Part shown: positions 42,921-51,437 of the stretch, piece after piece
Position numbering within the stretch: the stretch's first letter is position 1
Layout: each line of letters starts with the position of its first letter
Notes under the pieces: generated by a model
What the model saw: the letters and a program-made list of their open reading frames with translations, nothing else
What the model was told of the DNA's origin: nothing
Databases searched by the model: none
NCBI RefSeq assembly: GCF_002743255.1
Contig: NZ_PDYY01000003.1
Location: 62,001-126,000, forward strand
Length of the DNA: 64,000 nucleotides
Origin: Sporosarcina sp. P2
GTDB taxonomy: Bacteria; Bacillota; Bacilli; Bacillales_A; Planococcaceae
Direction: 5' to 3'
Made by a program: the position numbers and the translations under genes

Positions 42921-43253
42921 TTGCGCGTAGCGGAACTGTTTAACCAAGATTCCTTAAAACGAAAGCCACTGGATGAAAAAGTCCGTGTTGTAGAGTTTTT
43001 TGATTTTGACTGGCTGACGGGATCGAAAAAAGATAGAAGATTTATTGAAAGTGGGACACTCCTAGGAATTGATGTCACACTCTACCATCAAGTGGTGGTT
43101 TTGGAGATGCTGGATTTACTAGAACAGTTTTCTGTCAAGGAAATGGGTACATTCGCTTCTCTTCCTATAATGGAATCGGAGCTTTTCTTATTGGGAGTAA
43201 TAGAGATATTTTTTTTAAATCTACGTCTTATTCATGGTAGGATTAATCTGTGA
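42921..43253 (+). CDS. Short protein after the RNR-like gene, possibly a reduced NrdB-like remnant
   Basis: A 110-residue protein from a TTG start 25 bases after the RNR-like gene, with no clear ribosome site of its own. The start (AELFNQ) and a helix region (FDWLTGSKKDRRFIESGTLLGID) loosely recall the first part of class I small subunits (LFN..., LT..ER.A....L..L...D). The iron-ligand Glu/His pattern is not visible. It could equally be unrelated. Co-transcription with the RNR-like gene under the cobalamin riboswitch is likely. Confidence 0.4.
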   Translation: MRVAELFNQDSLKRKPLDEKVRVVEFFDFDWLTGSKKDRRFIESGTLLGIDVTLYHQVVVLEMLDLLEQFSVKEMGTFASLPIMESELFLLGVIEIFFLNLRLIHGRINL

Positions 43254-43282
43254 CTCATCCTAGGAGTGTCAGGAGGATTATT

Positions 43283-44401
43283 TTGAATAGAATCAGAAAC
43301 ATCACAACATTGCAGTGGATCTTATTTTTTCTGTTAGCATTTTGCTGTACCATTTCCATTGCTTTTGTAAATCATAATTATTCATTTTATGATCGACCGA
43401 TCGCCAAGGTAATCCATACAACAATAGAGGAAGAAACGGATGTAACAGACATGCATGGCAATGAAGATACGCTATTTGTCCAACACATCATAGCTAAGAT
43501 CATGAATGGGGAAGAAAAAGGTCGGGAAATCCAGTTGGTAAATGAGTATTCATCCTCGGGGGCGTACGATCAACAGTACCATATAGGAAATGAAGTTTTC
43601 GTCTCCATTGATTCTAAGGTAGAAGAACTAGCGGGGAGTATAACAGACGTAAAACGTGATAAATACGTATTGATCGTTGCATGGATCTTCGTATTTACAC
43701 TGCTAATTGTCGGGCATAAGCAAGGACTATTGGCAATAGTAGGCTTTGTGATTAACGTCATGGTACTATCATTCGCTTTAGATATTTATGTGAAATTCTA
43801 TGAGGTCAGTTTACTTGTGGTTTGCGGGATATGTATCTTGTTATTCACAACCATTTCGCTCCTGCTAGTCAGTGGCCGAAATGAAAAAACATATGCCGCC
43901 ATTGTGGCTACGTTAGTCGCAACGGCAGTGTCACTTTCCATTACGTCCCTTGTCATCTGGATCACTTCAGGGAATGGGCTGCGTTATGAGGAAATGCAGT
44001 TTTTGACGCGTCCTTATCACACGATCTTCATGGCGGGGTTGTTTATCGGATCGCTTGGAGCCATCATGGATGTGGCCATTACGATGTCGTCTTCGATGTT
44101 TGCATTATATGAAAGAGATCATACTATATCCGTTAAAGCGCTGAAGGCATCTGGCATAGATATCGGCAAAGACATTATGGGAACCATTACAAGCATTCTA
44201 TTTTTTGCTTATATAAGTGGATCTATCCCCATGCTAATCCTTTATTTAAAAAACGCTTCACCCGTAGGATTTGCACTCTCGATGAATTTATCGTTGGAAT
44301 TAGCACGTGCATTAGCCGGTGGGATTGGAATCGTCTTAACTATCCCTATAGGACTTTATACAGCGATCTTCTTTATTGAACGAAAGAGGGCGAGAATTTG
44401 A
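43283..44401 (+). CDS. YibE/F-family membrane protein
   Basis: A 372-residue membrane protein of the YibE/F-like family: an N-terminal helix (about 10-30), an extracytoplasmic beta-rich region to ~130, then about seven helices. GSLGAIMDVAITMSSSMFALYE near 260 and DIGKDIMGTITSILFFAYISGSIP near 300 are family hallmarks. Starts at TTG behind AGGAGG. Overlaps the second YibE/F gene by four bases. Function unknown; probably a two-subunit transporter. Confidence 0.87.
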   Translation: MNRIRNITTLQWILFFLLAFCCTISIAFVNHNYSFYDRPIAKVIHTTIEEETDVTDMHGNEDTLFVQHIIAKIMNGEEKGREIQLVNEYSSSGAYDQQYHIGNEVFVSIDSKVEELAGSITDVKRDKYVLIVAWIFVFTLLIVGHKQGLLAIVGFVINVMVLSFALDIYVKFYEVSLLVVCGICILLFTTISLLLVSGRNEKTYAAIVATLVATAVSLSITSLVIWITSGNGLRYEEMQFLTRPYHTIFMAGLFIGSLGAIMDVAITMSSSMFALYERDHTISVKALKASGIDIGKDIMGTITSILFFAYISGSIPMLILYLKNASPVGFALSMNLSLELARALAGGIGIVLTIPIGLYTAIFFIERKRARI

Positions 44402-45186
44402 ATGTACTAGTATGGCTAGCGGTTATTTTACTCGTATTGATGATCTGGGTTGGCGGGAGAAGTGGAGCTAGATCATTTATTTCGCTATTTTTTAACTTTG
44501 GCGTGGTCTTTTTTACGATGTTTTTTATGTTGGATTCAAATGCGAATCCTATTGTCATTACATTTATTGCCTGCATAGTTATTGGGTGCATCAGTCTGTT
44601 TTATATTAATGAGGTAAACAGTAAAACGGTACTAGCATTCATCTCAACGATGATTACCATTAGTATATTATTATTTTTCATAGTTTTAGTATCCAAAAAG
44701 CTTATGATCCAAGGATTTGGTGAAGAGGAAGAAGAAGCAATCGCAGGTATGTCTCTCTATATTGGTGTAGACTTTGTAAAAATAGGTGCTTCCGTCATTA
44801 TTATGAGTACAATTGGAGCGATCATGGACGTCGCTATATCGATTGCTTCTACTATGCATGAAGTATTTAAGCATAGTAGAAACTTAAGTAAGAAGGAGTT
44901 ATTTAAGTCTGGCGTGAGTATAGGACGAGATATTTTAGGAACCGATACGAATACATTGTTCTTCGCTTTCTTTGGAGGATATTTGGCATTGCTCATTTGG
45001 TTCAAGGATTTACACTACTCTATTGGAGATATTGTCAATTCAAAGATATTCAGTTCAGAAATGATTTTGATACTTTGTGCGGGGCTTGGTATAGCGCTAG
45101 TTATACCAATAGCATCTTGGATCAACGCATATTTCTTAGTTAGAACTAGAGAAAAGTTGAATAAAGTACAAAAAGAGGGGCAATGA
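44398..45186 (+). CDS. YibE/F-family membrane protein, second subunit
   Basis: A 262-residue protein with about seven helices and no extracytoplasmic domain. MSTIGAIMDVAISIASTMHEVFKH near 140 and VSIGRDILGTDTNTLFFAFFGG near 178 mirror the matching segments of its partner. TTG start within the end of the first gene. The pair has one long and one short member and could work as a heterodimeric membrane transporter; substrate unknown. Confidence 0.87.
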   Translation: MNVLVWLAVILLVLMIWVGGRSGARSFISLFFNFGVVFFTMFFMLDSNANPIVITFIACIVIGCISLFYINEVNSKTVLAFISTMITISILLFFIVLVSKKLMIQGFGEEEEEAIAGMSLYIGVDFVKIGASVIIMSTIGAIMDVAISIASTMHEVFKHSRNLSKKELFKSGVSIGRDILGTDTNTLFFAFFGGYLALLIWFKDLHYSIGDIVNSKIFSSEMILILCAGLGIALVIPIASWINAYFLVRTREKLNKVQKEGQ

Positions 45187-45335
45187 ACTCGGTCTCTGCT
45201 ATATTGATGACGTATGATAATGCGCTCAAAGGTTCAAAGAAAGCGCTTATAGTAGCGGCTTGAGTGCTCTATTGAATGCGTTAACCGCTCATAACAAAAA
45301 ACATAGACGGACTTCCTCGTAAGGAGGAGAACTAC

Positions 45336-46286
45336 ATGAAAACCATACAAACCATATCAAAAATCATTTCAAAGTACTTACCACTTTGGATCGTACTCTT
45401 ATCCATCATTGCCTACGTTATTCCGGATGCGTTCATTTCAATCCGGCAACTGACGGGGTTTGGGTTAGGAACGATCTTCTTTCTGATGGGCTTATCGCTT
45501 TCGTCGGAGAAACTGCTCAACGTCATCAAAAACCCGAAATATGCTTTACTTGGCATCTTGCTGAAATGGACGATCATGGTCGGAGTATCAATAGGAATTG
45601 CCTATATATTTTTCGGCAATCAAGCAGAGATTGCGACCGGCATTATTTTGGCGGGGACGGTACCAAGCGGAACATCTGCAAATATTTATACGTTTATTGC
45701 GGGAGGAGAAGTTGCGCTCAGTATTACGATGGCAACGCTTGATACATTCATTTCTCCTGTGTTGACACCGGTGTTATTGCAGACATTTGCAGGACGTTTT
45801 ATCCCTATTGCATTCTGGCCTTTATTTCTTAACATTATGTATATCGTGTTCTTTCCTTTGATTAGCGGTTTACTAATCCAGTGGAAGTTTCAACAACAAG
45901 TGGAGAAGTTTAAACCATATACCAGTGTCTTGTCCCAACTCGCGCTATTTCTGGTCATCCTATCGGTCATCTCCAATGCCCAGCAAGCACTATCTGAGAA
46001 CTTGTCTGTGCTACCGCTTGTATTCGTAGCAGTCACATTACAAGTTAGCATCCCAATGGGCGCAGGCTACTTCATCTCCAGATGGCTAGGCCTACCCGAG
46101 CGCAACGCCCGCGCGATTTTATTCCATACAGGTATTTGCAACACCGCCCTCGCTGCAACACTTGCGATGGAGCACTTCGGATCACTCGCGGCCGTACCGG
46201 CTGTTGCCAATATGGTAATGAACTTAACGATTGGTGCCTTAATGGCAAGTCTATTTGAGAACAAATTCCGACTTGCAGTGGAATAG
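45336..46286 (+). CDS. Bile-acid:sodium symporter family transporter (PanS-like)
   Basis: A 316-residue BASS-family transporter with about ten helices. GLGTIFFLMGLSLSSEKL near residue 40, LAGTVPSGTSANIYTFIAGGEVALS near 105 and RNARAILFHTGICNTALAATLA near 262 are typical of the branch including the ketopantoate/pantothenate carrier PanS. Start ATG behind AAGGAGGAG. Monocistronic. The actual substrate (ketopantoate, organic acids) cannot be decided. Confidence 0.85.
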   Translation: MKTIQTISKIISKYLPLWIVLLSIIAYVIPDAFISIRQLTGFGLGTIFFLMGLSLSSEKLLNVIKNPKYALLGILLKWTIMVGVSIGIAYIFFGNQAEIATGIILAGTVPSGTSANIYTFIAGGEVALSITMATLDTFISPVLTPVLLQTFAGRFIPIAFWPLFLNIMYIVFFPLISGLLIQWKFQQQVEKFKPYTSVLSQLALFLVILSVISNAQQALSENLSVLPLVFVAVTLQVSIPMGAGYFISRWLGLPERNARAILFHTGICNTALAATLAMEHFGSLAAVPAVANMVMNLTIGALMASLFENKFRLAVE

Positions 46287-46302
46287 TAAGAGCAAAATGC
46301 AA

Positions 46303-46342
46303 AAAAAGATGCAGAAGGGCGTATAGCCTTCCTGCATCTTTT
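46303..46342. terminator. Bidirectional terminator
   Basis: AAAAGATGCAgAAGG pairs with CCTTCcTGCATCTTTT between converging transporter and ahpF. Confidence 0.9.
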
Positions 46343-46347
46343 CATTA

Positions 46348-47886
46348 TTAGACTTCCACTTTACTGCGTACAAGATAATCGAACGCGCTGAGGGAAGCGG
46401 TGGCGCCGGAGCCCATGGAGATGATGATCTGCTTGTATGGCTCGTCCGCGCAGTCGCCCGCCGCAAATACACCGGGTACGTTCGTCGCACCTTTTTTATC
46501 GATCACAATCTCGCCGAAGCGGTTGCGTTCGACCGAATCACCGAGCCAATCCGTGTTCGGCACGAGTCCGATTTGGATGAATACGCCATCCAGTTCGATG
46601 CGATGCTCCTCGCCGGAATCACGGTTTGTATACGTGACACCGTCGACTTTATCGGTGCCGGTGATTTCCTTCGTCTGGACATTCGTCAATACCGTCGCGT
46701 TCGGCAGGCTGTTCAGGCGTTCCTGCAAGACCGCGTCCGCTTTGAGTTCTGGTGCGAATTCGAGCACGGTGACATGATTTGCGATGCCTGCCAGGTCGAT
46801 CGCCGCTTCGATACCGGAGTTTCCACCGCCAACTACTGCCACGTCCTTGCCTTCAAACAAAGGGCCGTCGCAGTGCGGGCAGTAGGCAACGCCTTTGTTG
46901 CGGAATTCCGCTTCGCCCGGCACACCAATGTTGCGCCAGCGTGCTCCCGTCGATAGGATAACGGTCTTGCTCTTAAGAACTGCACCATTTTCCAGTTCGA
47001 TTTCAATGAGATCCTTTTTTTTCAGACGTTTTGCTGTCTGCAGGTTCATGATATCGATATCGTATTCTTTCACGTGTTCTTCAAGGCTCGCCGCAAGTTT
47101 CGGTCCTTCTGTGCGATTGACGCTGATGAAGTTCTCAATCGCTGCTGTATCCAGAATCTGGCCACCGAAACGATCAGCGATGATGCCTGTGCGGATCCCT
47201 TTGCGGGCAGCGTAGATCGCTGCGCTTGCGCCTGCAGGCCCGCCACCAACAACGAGCACGTCGAATGGGTCTTTGTCTTCAAAGTCGGATGCATCCGGGC
47301 CGCTTCCCATTTCCGCAAGGATTTCCTCGATTGTTTTGCGGCCGCTTGTGAATGGTTCCCCGTTTAAGTAAACGGTCGGAACCGCCATGATGTTTTTGTT
47401 TTCCACTTCATCCTTAAAGGCTGCACCGTCGATCATCGTGTGCGTAATACCAGGATTCAGTACGCTCATGATGTTCAGCGCCTGTACGACTTCCGGACAG
47501 TTCTGACAGCTCAGGCTGATATAGGATTCAAAATGATGCGCACCTTCGATGTTCTTCACTTGCTCGATCACCCGTTCGTCGACTTTAGGCGCTCTGCCGC
47601 TCACATGCAGCAAAGCTAGGACGAGTGAGGTAAATTCATGGCCTAGCGGAATACCGGCAAACACGATGCCGGTATCTTCGCCAGGGCGGTTGACGCTGAA
47701 ACTTGGGGTTCTTTCCAATTCTGCTTTCTCTACTTTGATGAGGGAAGACATGGAGGCTAGTTCATCCACTAGCTCCTGCATGTCCTGTGATACTTTGTCA
47801 GAGCCCACGCTGATCTTCAGCTGGACTTCCTTTTCCATCATCTCGAGATATTGGGCTAACTGCGCTTTAATATTCGCATCTAACAT
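46348..47886 (-). CDS. ahpF: Alkyl hydroperoxide reductase subunit F
   Basis: A 512-residue NADH:peroxiredoxin reductase. The N-terminal domain (1-195) carries the CxxC in LSCQNCPEV near residue 129; the FAD domain starts with VVGGGPAGASAAIYAARKG near 210; the thioredoxin-reductase-type CxxC is in AYCPHCDGP near 335; then NAD-binding GGGNSGIEAA and C-terminal GVFAAGDCAD. It reduces AhpC. Ribosome site AAGGAGAC. Follows ahpC by 13 bases. Its codon use is more GC-rich than its neighbours, as often seen for highly expressed genes. Confidence 0.96.
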   Translation of the reverse strand: MLDANIKAQLAQYLEMMEKEVQLKISVGSDKVSQDMQELVDELASMSSLIKVEKAELERTPSFSVNRPGEDTGIVFAGIPLGHEFTSLVLALLHVSGRAPKVDERVIEQVKNIEGAHHFESYISLSCQNCPEVVQALNIMSVLNPGITHTMIDGAAFKDEVENKNIMAVPTVYLNGEPFTSGRKTIEEILAEMGSGPDASDFEDKDPFDVLVVGGGPAGASAAIYAARKGIRTGIIADRFGGQILDTAAIENFISVNRTEGPKLAASLEEHVKEYDIDIMNLQTAKRLKKKDLIEIELENGAVLKSKTVILSTGARWRNIGVPGEAEFRNKGVAYCPHCDGPLFEGKDVAVVGGGNSGIEAAIDLAGIANHVTVLEFAPELKADAVLQERLNSLPNATVLTNVQTKEITGTDKVDGVTYTNRDSGEEHRIELDGVFIQIGLVPNTDWLGDSVERNRFGEIVIDKKGATNVPGVFAAGDCADEPYKQIIISMGSGATASLSAFDYLVRSKVEV

Positions 47887-47899
47887 ATGAACCGTCTCC

Positions 47900-48469
47900 T
47901 TAAATTTTCCCTACAAGATCCAGGCTTGGCTTCAGTGTTTCGCTGCCTTCCTGCCATTTAGCCGGACATACTTCACCCGGATTGTTGCGGACATATTGTG
48001 CTGCTTTGATTTTATTGACTAGAACGCTTGCGTCACGACCGATTCCGTCTGCGTTGATTTCCGCTGCCTGCACGACGCCATCCGGATCGATGATAAACGT
48101 ACCGCGCTGTGCAAGACCTGCTTCTTCGTCCAGCACATCGAAAATGCGGGAGATTTTCTGTGATGGGTCACCGATCATGATGTATCGCAAACTGCTGATA
48201 GCATCTGAGTGATCGTGCCATGCTTTGTGCGTAAAGTGTGTGTCTGTTGAAACAGAATATACTTCTGTATCGAGGCCTTTCAATGTTTCGTATTGGTTCT
48301 GAAGGTCTTCAAGTTCAGTAGGGCAGACAAATGTAAAGTCAGCCGGGTAGAAGCAGACTACGCTCCATTTACCTCTGAAGTTTTCCTGGGTTACTTCGAT
48401 GAATTCCCCATTACCACTGTTGTACGCATTTGCTGTAAACTCTTCGATTTGTTTTCCGATCATTGACAT
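47900..48469 (-). CDS. ahpC: Alkyl hydroperoxide reductase subunit C (2-Cys peroxiredoxin)
   Basis: A 189-residue typical 2-Cys peroxiredoxin. Peroxidatic Cys in [13 protein letters not shown] near residue 48 and resolving Cys in PGEVCPAKW near 168. It detoxifies hydrogen peroxide and organic peroxides, recycled by AhpF. Start ATG behind AGGAGG. A PerR-like box lies about 80 bases upstream. Confidence 0.97.
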   Translation of the reverse strand: MSMIGKQIEEFTANAYNSGNGEFIEVTQENFRGKWSVVCFYPADFTFVCPTELEDLQNQYETLKGLDTEVYSVSTDTHFTHKAWHDHSDAISSLRYIMIGDPSQKISRIFDVLDEEAGLAQRGTFIIDPDGVVQAAEINADGIGRDASVLVNKIKAAQYVRNNPGEVCPAKWQEGSETLKPSLDLVGKI

Positions 48470-48545
48470 GAATGATTCCTCCTAAAGTGTTTTTGATGAC
48501 TGATGCAGTCACATGCTTAAGTTATAGAATATAATAATTCTAATT

Positions 48546-48560
48546 ACATAATCATTATTA
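48546..48560. promoter_or_regulatory. PerR-like box upstream of ahpCF
   Basis: ACATAATCATTATTA matches 12 of 15 positions of the PerR box TTATAATNATTATAA, with the central ATAATCATTAT fully symmetric. Nearby AGAATATAATAATTCT is a second weaker inverted repeat. Peroxide-inducible control is the expected arrangement. Confidence 0.6.
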
Positions 48561-49100
48561 TATAACTGTGCAGAGATGTCAACATTATTGATTCTGTATA
48601 ATATAATGTCTTTATATACTATACCAAAGCAAAAAGAATACGAATCGTTTTCTCTTTTATTCTCAGTTAAATTGAAGGATTACCAGTTAGATCGAAAGTA
48701 GTGGAGGGAATTAAACTGAGCAATTTATAGATAATCCTAATCGGACAAGTCAAGTTGTGGGTGAAGAACTAATCTGTACAACTGGCAGGCTTGTTAATTT
48801 AAGAGACTTTCCGTGTGATCTGGACCGGACCGTCGTGGAAATATGTTATATTGTACGGTAATGTAGTGATTAAATTAAATGACTAATTGTTTTTAGGGTT
48901 CCGTAGCAAATCGAATGATTTTGATTATAGTGAGCAACTATTTAATGATGACGGCGGCACATGTGCTTCCAGCTGCAGCGCAGATCAAAGGATTTCAACC
49001 GCTATTCCGTTACAAAAACTATTTGGTATCAAGGATCTTCGCCTATGCATTCAAAGAAACAGGTTGTTCAGTTAAAATCTATTAGATAGGGGCACATGCA
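48561..49100. other. Long gap with no supported gene
   Basis: About 540 bases. It holds probable ahpC promoter elements at its left end and short open frames near 48887-49085 with no ribosome sites. One of these (48915-49085, 56 codons) begins with a hydrophobic stretch but has no other support. No repeat or RNA structure was recognised. Confidence 0.5.
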
Positions 49101-49316
49101 ATGGATGTATGGTTTGTGATGAAAGAGCGTTATATGCTTCTTTCTATTTTTTTAATCATTATAGTGGCCAGCTTGTTTTTACTAATAGCTATTTGGAAAA
49201 ATCGTTCTGACATGCCCAAAAGCCTAACCTTAATCATAACGATAATCTGTGCAGTCATCATTGCCTTATCAATATTTGCATGGGTATTTGCAGTTTCGTT
49301 TGGATATAATTCTTAA
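49101..49316 (+). CDS. Small two-helix membrane protein, function unknown
   Basis: A 71-residue protein with two hydrophobic segments (about 12-32 and 43-66) separated by a short basic loop (WKNRSDMPKS). Start ATG 49101 follows GATAGGGGCA; another Met at residue 7 is possible. No neighbour suggests a role. Confidence 0.5.
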   Translation: MDVWFVMKERYMLLSIFLIIIVASLFLLIAIWKNRSDMPKSLTLIITIICAVIIALSIFAWVFAVSFGYNS

Positions 49317-49365
49317 AAATACTTTAATGACCTCTACGTTAAGTATAAATATAGTACGACATAAA

Positions 49366-49395
49366 AACCGGTTAGAGACTAGTCTCTAACCGGTT
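49366..49395. terminator. Perfect 30-base palindrome, probable terminator
   Basis: AACCGGTTAGAGAC is followed directly by its exact complement GTCTCTAACCGGTT via a central TA. On the minus strand it is followed by TTTTTA, so it could end transcripts from the ABC operon whose last gene stops at 49569. Confidence 0.7.
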
Positions 49396-49568
49396 GAACT
49401 TCATTAAAATACTCTATCACCATTGAAGAGCGAGTTCTTTACAATCACGTAATCGACAGTGCGAATTGAACTGAGAGTCTTGCCCCTGTTCCGAAAGCAG
49501 TTTTGATTTTCGTGATACAGACTTTTCCTGGTCATATACCAACTTTTGTAGCGACATTGTCAACGATT

Positions 49569-50333
49569 TCAAAGTAGCTTTCTTTTAAAATGTGTCATAG
49601 TTAGCAGCACGACTAAAATTGCGGCAAACAAAGTGATAATATAAGGAATCCATAAGTCTGAAGGTGTTAGTTCACCGGTTAATAGCTGTGTCGTAGCCGT
49701 CAGTAATTCAAGGGGATTCCAAGAAGCGGACTTGGGAAATATAGCTGCAATAAAGAATGCAATGACGACCAATAATGTAACTAGAGTTCCTCCGTAAGGT
49801 GTAGCGAACAAGGTATTCCCCCATAACGTAACCGCCAGTAAAAGTATGCCGAATACATAAAGGCAACTGACTGCAAACAACAGATGTTGGAGTTGACTTT
49901 GATCCCAATAATAAGCCGTATAAGCGTAGGTGATGGTGAATGACAGTGCGATCGCCAGTGTCCAATAGCAAAGAGCCATAAAGAATTTAGCTGTGATTAC
50001 GGTACTGCGATGTAATCCTTTCGTCAGTAAAATAACAAGCGTACCTTTTTCTAATTCCTTTGACATCATGGTACTGAATAATAGTATGAACACAATTAGC
50101 CCCATTTGCGGAACGTTTTTATAAAACTGTAGCCACGAATCGAGTGCGGTAGGTTCAGGTAGATTAACGAATGTACCTTCAGGCATGAATTGTTCGAATA
50201 GAGTCGGAGTGATTTTCGCTGTAAACGGGTTCAGTATGCCTAAAATTGAAAAAATGACGATAACGAGCAATAACTTATACGTCTTCACACTCTCAAACCA
50301 TTCCTTCTTCAAAAAGCCAAACCATTGATTCAT
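49569..50333 (-). CDS. ABC-2 type permease (YxlG-like)
   Basis: A 254-residue membrane protein with about six helices. The N-terminus FGFLKKEWFESVKTYKLLLVI and the GTLVILLTKGLHRSTVITAKF loop near residue 95 are typical of ABC-2 exporters. It overlaps the ATPase gene by four bases. Order PLD_N protein, ATPase, permease matches yxlEFG of Bacillus, where the set accompanies sigY; here a different regulator leads it. Substrate unknown. Confidence 0.85.
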   Translation of the reverse strand: MNQWFGFLKKEWFESVKTYKLLLVIVIFSILGILNPFTAKITPTLFEQFMPEGTFVNLPEPTALDSWLQFYKNVPQMGLIVFILLFSTMMSKELEKGTLVILLTKGLHRSTVITAKFFMALCYWTLAIALSFTITYAYTAYYWDQSQLQHLLFAVSCLYVFGILLLAVTLWGNTLFATPYGGTLVTLLVVIAFFIAAIFPKSASWNPLELLTATTQLLTGELTPSDLWIPYIITLFAAILVVLLTMTHFKRKLL

Positions 50334-51232
50334 CCAAGCACCTCCAACACGAGCTGCTCAAGTAGACGAGTTTTGGGTTGCATCGACTGTATCAGGATTT
50401 TCTGGGTGGTGAGTTCTTGCATGAAAGCTAATTGCTTACTTTCATCAGGTAAACTTACAACTAATTGATCACTGTCGATCTTCATTTCGAATGGGGTATT
50501 TTGCAATCGATCACGAGCTTCTGCTACGGGTATCGTAAAAGTAAAAACAAATTCTCCTGTTATTCGCTGTTTTAGATTAGTCAGTTCATCCTGGAATATG
50601 ATGGTTCCTTCATGCAACATCGCGACGTGATCGCAGATTTGTTCTGCATCCGATACGATATGTGTGGAAAAGAATACAGTTGTCTCTGCCTTTGCTTGCT
50701 GTAAAATGGAAAGAATCTGTGCACGACCGGCTGGATCCAAAGCAGAAGTAGGCTCGTCACAAATCAGCAATTTGGGACGATTTAGCAGTGCCTGAGCAAT
50801 TCCTAAACGCTGTTTCATTCCCCTTGAATATGTGCTAATGAATGAGGTCGTGTCAGCTAATCCGACTAGTTCTAATAGTTCCTGGATCCGTCCCCGTCGT
50901 TCCGATTTCGTCATATTCGTAATAACGGCGCAGAGCTCCAAGTATTGTGTTGCGTTATAGAAGGGATAAAATTCAGGAACGTCAGGCAAGTACCCGACAT
51001 ACTGATTGGACTTTGTTTCGCCAAATGTTACGGATTCACCTGCAATGGTAATGGACCCTGCATTGAGTGGTAATAACCCTAGCATGCATTTCATCAATGT
51101 CGTTTTGCCAGAACCATTTGCACCGACAAATCCGAAAACTGTATGCTCGGGAATATGAAGATGTATATCTTTAAGCACTTCATGATCTCCGAAACGCTTC
51201 GTTACACCATTAATTTGCACGACTATTGTCAT
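50330..51232 (-). CDS. ABC transporter ATPase (YxlF-like)
   Basis: About 300 residues. Walker A GANGSGKTT is near residue 35, signature YSRGMKQRLGIAQ near 130, Walker [14 protein letters not shown] near 150, and the switch His in FFSTHIVSD. A C-terminal ~85-residue tail follows. The start is ambiguous: ATG 51232 sits inside a GAGGTGAT ribosome site, and a GTG at 51220 is ten bases after it. It overlaps the upstream small membrane gene. Confidence 0.92.
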   Translation of the reverse strand: MTIVVQINGVTKRFGDHEVLKDIHLHIPEHTVFGFVGANGSGKTTLMKCMLGLLPLNAGSITIAGESVTFGETKSNQYVGYLPDVPEFYPFYNATQYLELCAVITNMTKSERRGRIQELLELVGLADTTSFISTYSRGMKQRLGIAQALLNRPKLLICDEPTSALDPAGRAQILSILQQAKAETTVFFSTHIVSDAEQICDHVAMLHEGTIIFQDELTNLKQRITGEFVFTFTIPVAEARDRLQNTPFEMKIDSDQLVVSLPDESKQLAFMQELTTQKILIQSMQPKTRLLEQLVLEVLG

Positions 51233-51437
51233 CACCTCTTCCAAAAACGAAATAGATTAATGGTCCGATAAATTGAATTAATAGAACTATCAACAGCCAC
51301 ATGACTTGATTGCCAAAGCGATAGTGAGGATGACGAATAACATGTATCGCCGAGAAAATAGCCAATCCTAGTTGCAAAATGATAAGAGGAAGTAAAAATG
51401 GTAGATACTCCATAAGTAAAGCCGTGTCGTTGTTCAT
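51210..51437 (-). CDS. Small PLD-nuclease-N-domain membrane protein (YxlE-like)
   Basis: A 75-residue protein with two helices (about 10-32 and 43-65) and the pattern HPHYRFGNQVMWLLIVLLIQFIGPLIYFVFGR of PLDc_N proteins, a motif normally found as the anchor of cardiolipin synthases. It has no catalytic domain. The ATGA overlap with the regulator gene and GGAGGGG ribosome site show co-translation. YxlE in Bacillus affects the sigma-Y system; the role here is unknown. Confidence 0.85.
   Translation of the reverse strand: MNNDTALLMEYLPFLLPLIILQLGLAIFSAIHVIRHPHYRFGNQVMWLLIVLLIQFIGPLIYFVFGRGDDNSRAN

Noticed and set aside
45187..45335. Weak cre-like and repeat-like text before the PanS-like gene
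   Set aside because: TTGAATGCGTTAACC has two mismatches at fixed cre positions and no supporting context.
48887..49085. Short open frames of 56-62 codons
   Set aside because: No ribosome site, no family resemblance and overlapping alternative frames; treated as non-coding.
49417..49557. 46-codon minus-strand frame starting MSLQKLVYDQEK
   Set aside because: Plausible composition but no ribosome site and no recognised family; not strong enough to list as a gene.
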